A stretch of DNA of 64,000 nucleotides from Tistrella mobilis (GCF_041468085.1 NZ_CP121017.1:1901501-1965500), one strand, 5' to 3'; numbered from the stretch's first letter, positions 8,462-16,745 are shown. The notes: a model not told the origin generated them from the sequence alone. Made by a program: numbers and translations.

Positions 8462-9481
8462 ATGGTCGCACCCCCGGCTTCATCCTCGTCTTCCCCCTCG
8501 TCCTCATCACCGTCGGCCGAGACGGGCGACCTGTCGGACATCGCCATCGACTGGCTGGTCCGCGTGCGCCTGGGTGCGGCCGACCCGGCCGATTTCGCCC
8601 GCTGGCGGGCCGCCGCGCCCCTGCACGAGGCGGCGGCGGCAGAGGCCGAAAGCCTGTTCGACGACATCGGCCGGACCGCGACCGCTCAGGCTTTCGGGGC
8701 GGAGCGGGTTATGCCCCTGCGCGCCTCGCCCCGGTCGGTGTCGCGGCGCCGGCTGTTGACCGGCGCCGCGGCGGCCGGCGTGGTGGCGGCGATCGGCGCG
8801 GGCACCCTGGTGGCGGCGGGACCCGGCGTCGGCGGACGCCTGATCGCCGGGCTCGACGGTGGCGAGACCACGTCGCGGGGAGAACGGCGGGCGATCACGC
8901 TTGCCGATGGCAGCCGCGTGACGCTCGCCGGCCGCTCGGCGATCCGGATCGAGGTCTCCGCCGTCGGGCGCCATGTCGAGCTGCTGGCCGGTGAGGCCCT
9001 GTTCCAGGTGGCCGCCGGGGCCACCCGGCCCTTCATCGTGACCGCCGGCACCGGCCGGGCACAGGCCGTGGCCACGCTGTTCTCGGTTGCCCGCGCGGGC
9101 GAGGCGGCCCGGGTGGTGGTGGTCGACGGCCGGGTCGAGGCCGGCCCCGCCGGCGGCCCCGCACCGCTCGTTCTCACCGCCGGCCAGGCCGCGACCACCG
9201 GCCCGGCCATGACCGCAGAGCCGGTCGATGCCGCAAGCCTCACCGCCTGGGCCCGCGGCCGGTTGATCGTCACCGGTCAACCCCTGTCCGACGTCGCCGC
9301 CCGCCTGGACCGCGACTGCGCGCTGCGCCTGCTGGTCCTGGGCGACACCGCCCGCAACCTGCCCGTCACCGGCGTCTTCGACCTGGACGATCCGGAAGGA
9401 ACGCTGCGGGCGATCGCAACCGTCCTGCCCGTGCGCGTGCGGCGGCTGGGGGGTGTGGCGGTGGTGACGGCGACCGCCTGA
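8462..9481 (+). CDS. FecR-family anti-sigma factor
   Basis: The 339-residue protein begins with a Ser/Pro-rich tract, then a DUF4880-like cytoplasmic segment (AIDWLVRVRLGAADPADFARW), then a hydrophobic segment near residues 100-120 that would cross the inner membrane. The rest is a FecR periplasmic domain, recognisable from GERRAITLADGSRVTLAGRS and the later GEALFQVA and FSVARAGE stretches. It should hold the adjacent sigma factor inactive and release it when the TonB-dependent receptor's STN domain docks in the periplasm. The ATG is one base beyond the sigma-factor stop, suggesting translational coupling. Such proteins can also act as positive co-factors of their sigma factor, which sequence alone cannot resolve. 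Confidence 0.87.
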   Translation: MVAPPASSSSSPSSSSPSAETGDLSDIAIDWLVRVRLGAADPADFARWRAAAPLHEAAAAEAESLFDDIGRTATAQAFGAERVMPLRASPRSVSRRRLLTGAAAAGVVAAIGAGTLVAAGPGVGGRLIAGLDGGETTSRGERRAITLADGSRVTLAGRSAIRIEVSAVGRHVELLAGEALFQVAAGATRPFIVTAGTGRAQAVATLFSVARAGEAARVVVVDGRVEAGPAGGPAPLVLTAGQAATTGPAMTAEPVDAASLTAWARGRLIVTGQPLSDVAARLDRDCALRLLVLGDTARNLPVTGVFDLDDPEGTLRAIATVLPVRVRRLGGVAVVTATA

Positions 9482-9575
9482 ACGGCGCCGGCCCCGTCCG
9501 GAAATGTCGCCCCGAAAAAAATGACGGTCCCCACTGTCGGTTCTCCTCCGTCCCGTCGTCCTGGTCAATGAAGCT

Positions 9576-9594
9576 GCGAATGATCCGCAATCGC
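9576..9594. promoter_or_regulatory. Putative Fur-type box before the siderophore receptor
   Basis: GCGAATGATCCGCAATCGC matches the box at 59960 (before exbB) at 17 of 19 positions. It is partly palindromic. It lies 50 bases before the receptor start, in the only non-coding spacer of this block. Iron-responsive control is inferred from its position before two TonB-related transcription units. Confidence 0.6.
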
Positions 9595-9644
9595 TTGATG
9601 GATCGGCAGCGGCCAACAAGACGGCATGTGCACGGAGTATCGGT

Positions 9645-11984
9645 ATGACGGAATGGGGTGTGGCCGAACGGGGTATGGCGGGGCAGGGTGCCCGGCCCGG
9701 CGGGCGCAAGGCGGGGATCGGGCTGGCGGCGGCCGGTGCGATGGTGATCGCGCTGGCGCCGGCAGGGCTGGTGATGCCGGCCAGGGCGCAGGCGGCGGCA
9801 ACCGCAGAGGCCGGGCTGGTCACCTTCGACATTCCGCCGCAGATGCTGGATGGCGCGCTGACCGCACTCGCCGATCAGGCCGGGCTGGTGCTGCTGTTCT
9901 CGGCGCCCGAGGCGGCGAGCATTCCGTCGGACGGGCTTCGCGGGCCGCATCAGGTGGACGAGGCGCTGCGCCGGCTGCTGGCGGGCACGGGCTACGGCCA
10001 TCGTTTCGTCGACGGGCGCACCGTCACCATCGATCCGGTGCGCACACAGGCGGGGTCCGTCGTGCTGCCCGACATGCTGGTGACCACAACGGCAGCCGGC
10101 TATGAACAGAAGCTGGTCGATGCGCCGGCGAGCGTTACCGTGATCCCGCGGGAGGAGCTGGAAAAGAAGCCGTTCCGCTCTCTGGCCGATGCCGTGCGCC
10201 ATGTCGAAGGCGTGAATGTCGTGGGCGGCGACAAGGGCTCGATCTCGATCCGCGGCATGGAGGCGGGGCATGTGCTGATCCTGGTCGACGGCAAGCGCCA
10301 GGAGACCAGCGCCGCCAACCCCAAGGGCGCCAATGCCGAAGGTCTGGCGCAGAACTGGATTCCGCCGCTGGAAGCGATCGAGCGCATCGAGGTGGTGCGC
10401 GGGCCGATGTCGACGCTCTACGGCTCGGAAGCGATGGGCGGCGTGATCAACGTCATCACCCGCAAGGTCGGCCGCGACTGGTCGGGGGCGGTGGGGGCCG
10501 ACTATACCGCCCAGGGCCATGGCAGATATGGCGATGAATGGCAGGGCGATGTCTATCTGGCGGGCCCGGTGGTTCAGGACCGGCTGGGATTGCAGGTCTG
10601 GGGGTATGAGAAGCGGCGGGACGAGGACGATATCGCCAGCGGCCATGGCCGTTCGCTGCGCCGCAACGGCACGGCCCGGCTGACCCTGACCCCCGACGAG
10701 GTGCACGAAATCCAGCTGGAGGGCGGCCGCACCATCCAGGAGTTCCGCAACCGCCTGGACAAAAGCGGCCAGGATCGCGAGACCGAATACACCCGCGACC
10801 ACATGTCGATTTCTCATGGCGGCAACTGGTCCATCGGCCGCAGCGATGTGGCGATCTACCGCGAGGTCGCCCGCCGCGACGGCCCGACCGAGACCTGGAA
10901 GCCCGAGGCCACCAACATCGTGGCCGATGCGAAGCTGGTGGTGACGGAATTCGAGGACCATGTGCCGACCATCGGCCTGCAATGGAAGGAGTCCGAACTT
11001 TCCTCCGGCGGCTATCGCGGACGCACCGATGGTGACCGCACCACCACCTCCGTCTGGGAGCGTTCGGCCTTCGTCGAGAATGAGTGGCGGGTGACCGACA
11101 GCCTGAGCCTGACCGGCGGCCTTCGTGTCGACGACAACGAGTATTTCGGCGACCACTGGACGCCGCGGGCCTATGCGGTGTGGCGGATGGCGCCCGACTG
11201 GACGCTGAAGGGCGGTATCGCCAAGGGCTTCAAGTCGCCCGCCCTGGTGCAGATCAACCCGGATATCGGCAACCCCCAGCGCGGCGGTGCCGTCACCTGG
11301 GGCAATCCCGATCTTCAGCCCGAAGAGAGCGTGAATACCGAAATCGGTGTCTATTACGAAGGGGCCGGCTTCTCTGTCAATGCGACGCTGTTCAACACGG
11401 ACTACAAGAATAAAATCGCCAATACCGGCTCGGCCATTCTGCGCGACGAGAATGGCGACATCATCTACAGCCCCGATGGCTCGGGTACGCCCTATAGCGG
11501 CTATTTCAACATCGGCGAGGCAACCATGCGCGGCCTGGAACTGGCCGGCCGCTGGCAGATCACCGAGGCGCTGGGCCTGCGCGGCAATTACACCTTCATC
11601 GATTCCGAGATGAACACCAAAGGTGCCACCTTTTACAACTACAGCCTGGAAAGCCTGGACGGTGAAAAACTGGTCGGCGTACCCGACCACACGCTCAGCC
11701 TGACGCTCGACTGGCTGGTGACCGAGGACATTTCGACCTTCGTGACCGGGTCCTATCGCAGCCGCGAGAGCCGGATCGCTTTCGGCCAGGGCAACACCGC
11801 CAGCGACGGCCTCGGATCGACCACCACCTTCGATCTGGGGGGCACCTGGAAGATCCACCCCAATCTGTCGATGAACGCCGCGGTCTACAACGTCACCGAC
11901 CAGGTGCATGAGCCCGAGGAGGGCAAGTACTGGTATGTCGAGGACGGCCGCCGCTTCTGGCTGGGTCTGCGGGCAAGCTTCTGA
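9645..11984 (+). CDS. TonB-dependent siderophore receptor with N-terminal STN signalling domain
   Basis: The 779-residue outer-membrane protein starts with a signal peptide ending near PARAQA at residue 47. It continues with an STN domain (VTFDIPPQMLDGALTALA) that signals to FecR, then a TonB box-like stretch near PDMLVTTTAAG. The plug domain follows, with RGPMSTLYGSEAMGGVINVITR, then a 22-strand barrel ending in Phe. The plug and extracellular regions resemble CirA/FepA-type catecholate receptors, but the ligand is a guess. It should import a ferric siderophore using TonB-ExbBD energy; a suitable exbBD-tonB operon lies at 60036-63289. The upstream sigma/anti-sigma pair and the Fur-like box indicate both substrate-induced and iron-repressed control. 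GGAG sits 8 bases before the ATG. Confidence 0.88.
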   Translation: MTEWGVAERGMAGQGARPGGRKAGIGLAAAGAMVIALAPAGLVMPARAQAAATAEAGLVTFDIPPQMLDGALTALADQAGLVLLFSAPEAASIPSDGLRGPHQVDEALRRLLAGTGYGHRFVDGRTVTIDPVRTQAGSVVLPDMLVTTTAAGYEQKLVDAPASVTVIPREELEKKPFRSLADAVRHVEGVNVVGGDKGSISIRGMEAGHVLILVDGKRQETSAANPKGANAEGLAQNWIPPLEAIERIEVVRGPMSTLYGSEAMGGVINVITRKVGRDWSGAVGADYTAQGHGRYGDEWQGDVYLAGPVVQDRLGLQVWGYEKRRDEDDIASGHGRSLRRNGTARLTLTPDEVHEIQLEGGRTIQEFRNRLDKSGQDRETEYTRDHMSISHGGNWSIGRSDVAIYREVARRDGPTETWKPEATNIVADAKLVVTEFEDHVPTIGLQWKESELSSGGYRGRTDGDRTTTSVWERSAFVENEWRVTDSLSLTGGLRVDDNEYFGDHWTPRAYAVWRMAPDWTLKGGIAKGFKSPALVQINPDIGNPQRGGAVTWGNPDLQPEESVNTEIGVYYEGAGFSVNATLFNTDYKNKIANTGSAILRDENGDIIYSPDGSGTPYSGYFNIGEATMRGLELAGRWQITEALGLRGNYTFIDSEMNTKGATFYNYSLESLDGEKLVGVPDHTLSLTLDWLVTEDISTFVTGSYRSRESRIAFGQGNTASDGLGSTTTFDLGGTWKIHPNLSMNAAVYNVTDQVHEPEEGKYWYVEDGRRFWLGLRASF

Positions 11985-12120
11985 GCCCGAAAAAATACCC
12001 TCGCCGGTGTCGGGTTTTCCGGCACGCCGCGTTCAAGCCCTGCCGGCTCTGCGTCTGCGACGCAATCGCGGATGGGCATCCGTCGCCGGCGGGGCAAAAC
12101 ACAGACGAATGGAGAGGGGC

Positions 12121-12180
12121 ATGACGGATCGGCACGGGCGGCGGGGCGGCTGCCGCCGGGGTGGGGAGGTGATCTGGTGA
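12121..12180 (+). CDS. Possible 19-codon leader peptide overlapping the DUF3649 start
   Basis: An ATG at 12121 preceded by GGAGAGG opens a 19-codon frame that ends in TGA at 12178-12180. The stop overlaps the GTG start of the next gene as GTGA. The encoded peptide is rich in Arg and Gly with one Cys. It may couple translation into the membrane-protein genes or may be a chance frame. There is no conservation evidence available to me. Confidence 0.3.
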   Translation: MTDRHGRRGGCRRGGEVIW

Positions 12181-12473
12181 CGGCGCAGGTCGAGGCACGG
12201 GCAGGGGAACGCCTGCCCCATGCACTGGGGGTGATTTTGCGGGTGCTGGCTGCCGTGCCGGCGGGCTATGCGCTGGGGGCGATGACGGCGCTGGTCGCGG
12301 CGCGCTATCTGCCGGTTCCCGCACGCGACGCTGCCCAGGCGGGCATGATGCTGGGCTTTCTGGTCCATGGCGGCGTGGTGCTCTGGGCCTTCGCGGCGGC
12401 GAGTGCGGCCCGGGCCTGGGCCTGGCTCTGCCCGTTTGCCGTGGCGCTGATCCTGGCCTGGAGGCTGCCATGA
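12177..12473 (+). CDS. DUF3649-type small membrane protein of iron-uptake clusters
   Basis: Translation from the GTG at 12177 gives 98 residues with about three hydrophobic helices. A GGGGAGGT ribosome-binding site lies 7 bases upstream, which decides this start over the longer frame from 12072. DUF3649 proteins are small inner-membrane proteins commonly found with a PepSY-TM protein and a DUF3325 protein beside siderophore receptors, exactly as here. Their molecular role is not settled; a part in ferric-siderophore reduction or transport is usually assumed. The stop overlaps the next ATG as ATGA. Confidence 0.72.
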   Translation: MTAQVEARAGERLPHALGVILRVLAAVPAGYALGAMTALVAARYLPVPARDAAQAGMMLGFLVHGGVVLWAFAAASAARAWAWLCPFAVALILAWRLP

Positions 12474-14026
12474 GGGCCGGGTTCCGACAGTCGATGGCGT
12501 GGCTGCATGAATGGGCCGGGCTGCTGACGGGCTGGCTGCTCTTCGCCATCTTCTTGACCGGCACGATCGCCTTCTTCCGCGACGAGGTCACCCATTGGAT
12601 GCAGCCCGAGCTGCACGGGCTGCGGGCCGGGGCCGGGGCGGCCGATCGCGGGCTCGACTGGCTGCGCAGCAATGCCCCGGGGGCGGAGATGTGGACGCTG
12701 ACCCTGCCGGACGAACGCTCGCCGGTGCTGGGTGTGGCCTGGCGGCCCGCGGGGGCGCCGGAGGGCCGGGCCGGATTCCGCCGTGCCGAGCTGGACCCCG
12801 CGACCGGCACGGAGCTGCATCCGCGTGAGACGGCGGGGGGTAATTTCCTCTACCGCTTCCATTTCGAACTCTACGGCATGCCGCGGGAGACGGCACGGTG
12901 GATCGTGGGCATCGCCACCATGTTCATGTTCGTGGCGATTTTGAGCGGCATCATCACCCATCGCCGGATCTTCAAGGACATCTTCACCTTCCGCCCCGAC
13001 AAGGCCGGGCAGCGGTCGTGGCTGGACGCCCATAACGCGACCGCGGTTCTGGCGCTGCCCTTCCATGTGATGATCACCTATAGCGGCCTGGTGCTGCTGG
13101 CCGGCACGCTGATGCCCTTCCTGTTCGACGGGCCGCGCGGCGGTGGCGAGCGGGGCGGGGAGCGGCCGCAGGCGCGGGCCGCGGCAGCGGCGTCGCCCGC
13201 CCTGCCGGTGGTGCCCCTGGCGCCGTTGATCGCGGCCGCCGAGGCGCGCTGGGGCGGGCCGGTCGGCAGTGTGACCGTCACCCGGCCCGGCCGGCCGGGG
13301 GCGGAGATCGAGCTGCGGCCCCTGCACGCAACCAGCCTGCCCACGGCAGGCCGCACCGGTGACCGGCTGATTCTGGATGCCGCCGACGGCCGGCAGATCC
13401 GGGCGGTGGATGGTTCGGCCGGAATGAGCACGGTGACCGAGATCAACACTGTGATCAACGTGCTGCACCGCGCCCGCTTTGCCGAGCCCTGGCTGCGCTG
13501 GCTGTTCTTCGTGGCGGGGGTCGCCGGCACGATCATGGTTGCGTCGGGGCTGGTGCTCTGGGTGGTGAAGCGCGCGGCGCAGCATGCCCGCAATGGCGGG
13601 CCGTCGATCGGCTTCCGGATCGTCGAGCGGTTGAACGTGGCCGGTATCGCCGGGCTCTGCCTGGCCACCGCCGGCTATTTCTGGGCCAACCGGCTGTTGC
13701 CGGCAGGTCTGGCCGGTCGTGCCGACTGGGAAATCCGGATCTTCTTCCTGGTCTGGGCGGCAACCGCGCTGCATGCCGTGGTGCGCCCCGTCCGCCGCGG
13801 CTGGGTGGAACAGCTGGGCGTGGCGGCCCTGCTGCTGGCGGTTCTGCCGCTGACCGGGCTTTCGGGGCTTCTGGACGGCGACACGCGGGTGATCGGCTTC
13901 GCGCTGGTGACGCTCGCGACCGCGGCGGGGCTTGCCCATGCCGCGCGGCGGCTGTCGCGGCCGGCACCCGCCGGCAAACCCGCGGCGCGCCGCCGGGCGG
14001 CCCTGGCGACGGGAGAGCGGGCATGA
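12470..14026 (+). CDS. PepSY-associated transmembrane protein, probable ferric-siderophore reductase-like
   Basis: The 518-residue protein belongs to the PepSY-TM group. It opens with a first helix containing HEWAGLLTGWLLFAIFLTGT, typical of these proteins. A large periplasmic part follows, with a second helix pair around residues 140-215 bearing conserved His residues (HRRIF, DAHN, PFHVMITYSGLVLL). Several further C-terminal helices follow. Relatives such as FpvG/PiuB-type proteins act in reduction and release of iron from siderophores at the inner membrane, so a similar role is likely. It overlaps the preceding and following genes by 4 bases each, so the DUF3649, PepSY and DUF3325 proteins are probably made together and may form a complex. 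Confidence 0.8.
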   Translation: MRAGFRQSMAWLHEWAGLLTGWLLFAIFLTGTIAFFRDEVTHWMQPELHGLRAGAGAADRGLDWLRSNAPGAEMWTLTLPDERSPVLGVAWRPAGAPEGRAGFRRAELDPATGTELHPRETAGGNFLYRFHFELYGMPRETARWIVGIATMFMFVAILSGIITHRRIFKDIFTFRPDKAGQRSWLDAHNATAVLALPFHVMITYSGLVLLAGTLMPFLFDGPRGGGERGGERPQARAAAAASPALPVVPLAPLIAAAEARWGGPVGSVTVTRPGRPGAEIELRPLHATSLPTAGRTGDRLILDAADGRQIRAVDGSAGMSTVTEINTVINVLHRARFAEPWLRWLFFVAGVAGTIMVASGLVLWVVKRAAQHARNGGPSIGFRIVERLNVAGIAGLCLATAGYFWANRLLPAGLAGRADWEIRIFFLVWAATALHAVVRPVRRGWVEQLGVAALLLAVLPLTGLSGLLDGDTRVIGFALVTLATAAGLAHAARRLSRPAPAGKPAARRRAALATGERA

Positions 14027-14367
14027 CGACGGCCGCCATGTTCACCTGGCCGGCCTGCGTCCTGGCCTGGGCGGGGTTCCTGGGGCTGGCGCTCGCCATG
14101 GACCGCCATCATGATCAGGTTCTGGGCGGCAGGCCGTCGGTGCTGCGCCGGCGGCTGGCGATGCTCACCGGCTGGGCATTGCTGGGCCTTGCAACCGCGG
14201 CGGCGGTGGCCGGCTGGGGCTGGTCGATCGGGCTTGCCGCGCTGTGGGGCGTGCTCGGCCTGGCCGGCGGCGGGCTGGTGCTGGGGCTGGCCTATGCACC
14301 GCGCCGGCTGCCGGCGCTTACGGCCGTTCTGGCCCTGACGATGTGGCTGCCGGCCGTGCTGTTCTGA
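14023..14367 (+). CDS. DUF3325 family small membrane protein
   Basis: The product has 114 residues with about four hydrophobic segments and a conserved-looking LAMDRHHDQVLG stretch after the first helix, as in DUF3325 proteins. It is the last gene of the iron-related membrane trio and starts in an ATGA overlap with the PepSY gene. Its precise role is unknown. Its last 50 bases overlap the 3' end of the convergent EamA gene. Confidence 0.75.
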   Translation: MTTAAMFTWPACVLAWAGFLGLALAMDRHHDQVLGGRPSVLRRRLAMLTGWALLGLATAAAVAGWGWSIGLAALWGVLGLAGGGLVLGLAYAPRRLPALTAVLALTMWLPAVLF

Positions 14368-15295
14368 GCGGCTGCCCCTGCCGCCGCCGGGCGGGCAGGG
14401 TGACGATGGCGAGGCAGGCGATCACCAGCCCCACACCCGCCCAGCCCGCCGGCGGCAGCCTTTCGCCCACCACCAGGATCGCCAGAATGGCGGCGACCAC
14501 CGGTTCGATCAGCGAAATGGTGGTCGCCATGCTGGCGGGGATGCGGGCCAGGCCCAGGCCGAAGCAGATATAGCCCAGGAACATCGGCACCAGTGCCATA
14601 TAGATCCCGACTGCGGCATTGCCCCAGGAGGCGAGGAAGGGCGCGCCGGTCATCGCCAGCACCGGCATCAGCAGCAGCCCGCCGATGCCGAAGGTGGCGC
14701 CCATGGCGACCGAAGAGCGCAGGCCGCGCAGCATCAGCCCGCGGGCGGTCCAGGAATAGAGCGCATAGGTGAAACCGCCGATCAGGCCGAGGCCGATGCC
14801 GGCGATCACGGCATCGCCCGTGTCCGAGGCCCCGCGCCCGGCGCCTCCTTCCGCCAGGCAGAGCAGCAGGATGCCGGCCACACCGGTGAGCGCACCTGCC
14901 AGCCAGCGCGCGGAGAGGCGCGTGCCGTCGAAGATCCGTTCGATCAGCGCCGACAGCAGCGGGGCAGAGCCGATCGTGACCACCGTGCCGATGGTGACGC
15001 CGGCAAGCCGCATCGAGCCGTAGAAGGCGAGCGGATAGACCGCAACCGCCACCCCGCCCAGGATCAGCAGCCGACGGTTGCGGGCCAGATCGGGCAGGGC
15101 GCGCAATATGCCGCGCCCGGCACGCAGGGCCTGAAGCAGCCCCCCCAGCCCCATCGCCGCCGCCCCGATCGCGGCGGCGCCGACCTCGGGTGCGAAGGTT
15201 GCAGCCGTGCCGGTGGTGCCCCAGACCAGGGCGGCAAACAAGACCGCAAGGATGCCCAACCCCTGGTCGCGTGATGTGTCGTTCACCTTGTTCAC
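14318..15295 (-). CDS. EamA/DMT-family membrane exporter
   Basis: About 325 residues form ten hydrophobic helices in two homologous halves, the standard layout of drug/metabolite transporters of the EamA type. Typical segments include LVWGTTGTAA in the first half and ASMATTISLIEPVVAAILAILVVGE in the second. Family members export amino acids, metabolites or drugs from the cytoplasm. Three in-frame GTG codons occur at 15304, 15295 and 15286. I favour 15295 because it overlaps the upstream TetR stop as GTGA and GGAGCAGG lies 9 bases before it. The TetR gene directly upstream on the same strand probably controls it, so a drug or metabolite inducer recognised by that regulator may also be the exported compound. 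Confidence 0.83.
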   Translation of the reverse strand: MNKVNDTSRDQGLGILAVLFAALVWGTTGTAATFAPEVGAAAIGAAAMGLGGLLQALRAGRGILRALPDLARNRRLLILGGVAVAVYPLAFYGSMRLAGVTIGTVVTIGSAPLLSALIERIFDGTRLSARWLAGALTGVAGILLLCLAEGGAGRGASDTGDAVIAGIGLGLIGGFTYALYSWTARGLMLRGLRSSVAMGATFGIGGLLLMPVLAMTGAPFLASWGNAAVGIYMALVPMFLGYICFGLGLARIPASMATTISLIEPVVAAILAILVVGERLPPAGWAGVGLVIACLAIVTLPARRRQGQPLRTARPAATSSGPERP

Positions 15296-15945
15296 GCCCC
15301 GCACCCTGCTCCGGCCCCTGCGTCGGCCATCATGTTTTTCACCATCTCTTCCGCCATGGCCCGTGCGTCGAGCATCAGCCTGCTCTCGCCCTCCAGCCCG
15401 GCGCGGGCCATGGCCCCTTCCAGCAGAAAGGCCAGCTGCTTCGCCAGCCGCGCCGCCCGTGCGGCATCGCCGCCGGCCAGCCCGACCAGCGGAGCGGCCA
15501 GCAGGGCCTCGACCTCTTCCTTGTGCCGCCGCACCGCCTGCCGGCCGATATCGCCGGCGGCAAGCTCGGCTGCGGCATTCAGCAGGCCGCAGCCGCGGAA
15601 GCCGTGCTCATAGGCGAATTCGGCGTGGTCGCGATAGGCATCGAAGACCGCAAGCACCTGATCCAGCGGCGCCTCCGCTGCCCGGGCGCGCCGGGTGTAG
15701 AGCCCCAGCCATTCGGCATGGCGCGCCTCCAGATACTGGTTCACCAGATCGGCCTTTGAGGCGAAGTTGTTGTAGAGGCTCTTCTTCGCCACCCCGGCCC
15801 GGGCCACGATGGCATCGATGCCGGTGCCGGCGATTCCATGGTCATAGAACAGCGCCGCCGCCGCCTGAAGCAGGCGGTCGCGCGCGGTCGCGGGGCGATC
15901 GGTCTCGTCATCCATGGCGGCAGGGGGCACGGGCAGGGGCCTCAT
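15292..15945 (-). CDS. TetR/AcrR family repressor, probable regulator of the EamA exporter
   Basis: The 217-residue product has a TetR-type DNA-binding domain: RLLQAAAALFYDHGIAGTGIDAIVARAGVAKKSLYNNF is followed by a helical ligand-binding domain. The first ATG at 15945 lies only one base from a long palindrome, so the mRNA would be nearly leaderless; an internal ATG at 15915 is an alternative start. The exporter gene starts within its stop codon, forming a two-gene operon. Autorepression through the palindrome, relieved by a ligand of the C-terminal domain, is the expected control. Confidence 0.87.
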   Translation of the reverse strand: MRPLPVPPAAMDDETDRPATARDRLLQAAAALFYDHGIAGTGIDAIVARAGVAKKSLYNNFASKADLVNQYLEARHAEWLGLYTRRARAAEAPLDQVLAVFDAYRDHAEFAYEHGFRGCGLLNAAAELAAGDIGRQAVRRHKEEVEALLAAPLVGLAGGDAARAARLAKQLAFLLEGAMARAGLEGESRLMLDARAMAEEMVKNMMADAGAGAGCGA

Positions 15946-15946
15946 G

Positions 15947-15972
15947 AAGTAGGTAGACCGATCTACCTACTT
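15947..15972. promoter_or_regulatory. Palindromic TetR operator
   Basis: Two perfect 11-bp arms, AAGTAGGTAGA at 15947-15957 and TCTACCTACTT at 15962-15972, are separated by CCGA. The site abuts the first ATG of the TetR gene, ideal for autorepression by blocking the promoter. Confidence 0.8.
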
Positions 15973-16295
15973 TCCGTCGTGCCCGTCAAGCGCCGACAGT
16001 GTCCGATCGCGACCGAAGATAATGCCACCCGCCTTTCCGGCAGAGTGATCCCGCAGGCCCTTGTGCGACCCGCTGGGCACAGGCAAAAAACCCCGCAAGG
16101 TTCGCGGGGCTCAACCCGCGCGTTTTGCGTCGGAATCGACTCGCTTTAAGCGCGTTTCTGTGCGTACATATTTATACGCATGGTGGCAGAGGCGTGATCC
16201 GCGGCGCCGCCAGGGGGCGGGAAACCCCCGACGCGGGACCGGCAGAAACCCTGGACGCCCCGGCCCGACCTGCGTTAACCGGCAGGGAGGTTACA
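15973..16295. other. Intergenic region before the peptide cluster
   Basis: No convincing gene is present. It holds an intrinsic terminator pointing left at 16085-16109, a short palindrome-like CGCTTTAAGCG at 16142-16152, and an inverted repeat TGCGTA/TACGCA at 16161-16180 flanking an AT-rich core. The last elements may form the promoter of the peptide operon. Confidence 0.6.
16085..16109 (-). terminator. Intrinsic terminator on the minus strand without an obvious gene before it
   Basis: Read on the minus strand, a CCCCGC/GCGGGG stem is followed at once by six Ts. No minus-strand reading frame runs into it from the right, so it either insulates the TetR operon or ends a small RNA that starts near 16160. 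Confidence 0.65.
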
Positions 16296-16481
16296 GTGTA
16301 TCATCCACCCATTACGCCTTACGGCGCCGCCATCAGGACGGCGATTTCCAGCGGCAATGTCGATGCGCTGAAGGTGGCGCTGTCGCTTGCGCAGGAACTG
16401 TATGCCCGGGACGGGGATGTCCGCTCGGCGGTTTCGGCCGCCCGCGCCCATCTGGCGACCGCCCGCAAGCCCAAGAAATGA
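16296..16481 (+). CDS. DUF1843-like small protein, candidate RiPP precursor 1
   Basis: Translation from the GTG at 16296 gives 61 residues; AGGGAGG five bases upstream supports this start. The sequence has a short Pro-rich N-terminus, then PYGAAIRTAISSGNVDALK, then a DGDVRSAVSAARAHL helix and a basic tail. The YG-x-x-IR-x-AI pattern with a later GD(V/I/L) step is shared with the third small protein and resembles the DUF1843 family, which is found beside radical SAM/SPASM maturases. I infer a ribosomally made peptide substrate or a recognition partner of the downstream enzyme. No Cys is present, so any modification would be on other residues. Confidence 0.72.
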   Translation: MYHPPITPYGAAIRTAISSGNVDALKVALSLAQELYARDGDVRSAVSAARAHLATARKPKK

Positions 16482-16529
16482 TGTTGCCGCGCGATCCCCG
16501 GATCGCAGACCCAGTCGAGGAGACCGGAG

Positions 16530-16745
16530 ATGAGTGATTCCGTCATCCGCCCGCTTTATGCCGCGCCGCCGCAGGGGCACATGATCCCGCTTTATGCCGC
16601 CACCCTGCATGCCGCTGTGGCGCGTAACGATATGGACGAGCTGGATGGCCTGATCTGTCAGGCAGAGGCTTATCTGGAGACCTATGGCGACCTGCCGTCG
16701 CTGATCGAACAGCTGAAGACCGAGATCGCGAAGCTGGAACGCTGA
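16530..16745 (+). CDS. Divergent DUF1843-like small protein, candidate RiPP precursor 2
   Basis: This 71-residue protein is the least typical of the three. The N-terminal part contains PLYAA twice (residues 8-12 and 20-24) around a Pro/Gln/Gly linker. It then has ATLHAAVARNDMDELDGL and a YGDLPSLIEQLKTEIAKL helix, so the GDL step is kept while the YG-x-x-IR element is lost. A GGAG ribosome-binding site precedes the ATG and the gene is 48 bases after the first small gene. It could be a precursor with a different core or a carrier/chaperone for the others. Confidence 0.68.
   Translation: MSDSVIRPLYAAPPQGHMIPLYAATLHAAVARNDMDELDGLICQAEAYLETYGDLPSLIEQLKTEIAKLER

Noticed and set aside
9366..11909. 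Minus-strand open frame of 847 codons opposite the siderophore receptor
   Set aside because: It has no family-like motifs, and the opposite strand encodes a clear TonB-dependent receptor with signal peptide, STN, plug and barrel.
16085..16109. Possible tRNA arm because of GGTTCG within the hairpin
   Set aside because: No acceptor stem, anticodon arm or CCA-compatible fold can be drawn around it; the poly-T after the stem fits a terminator.
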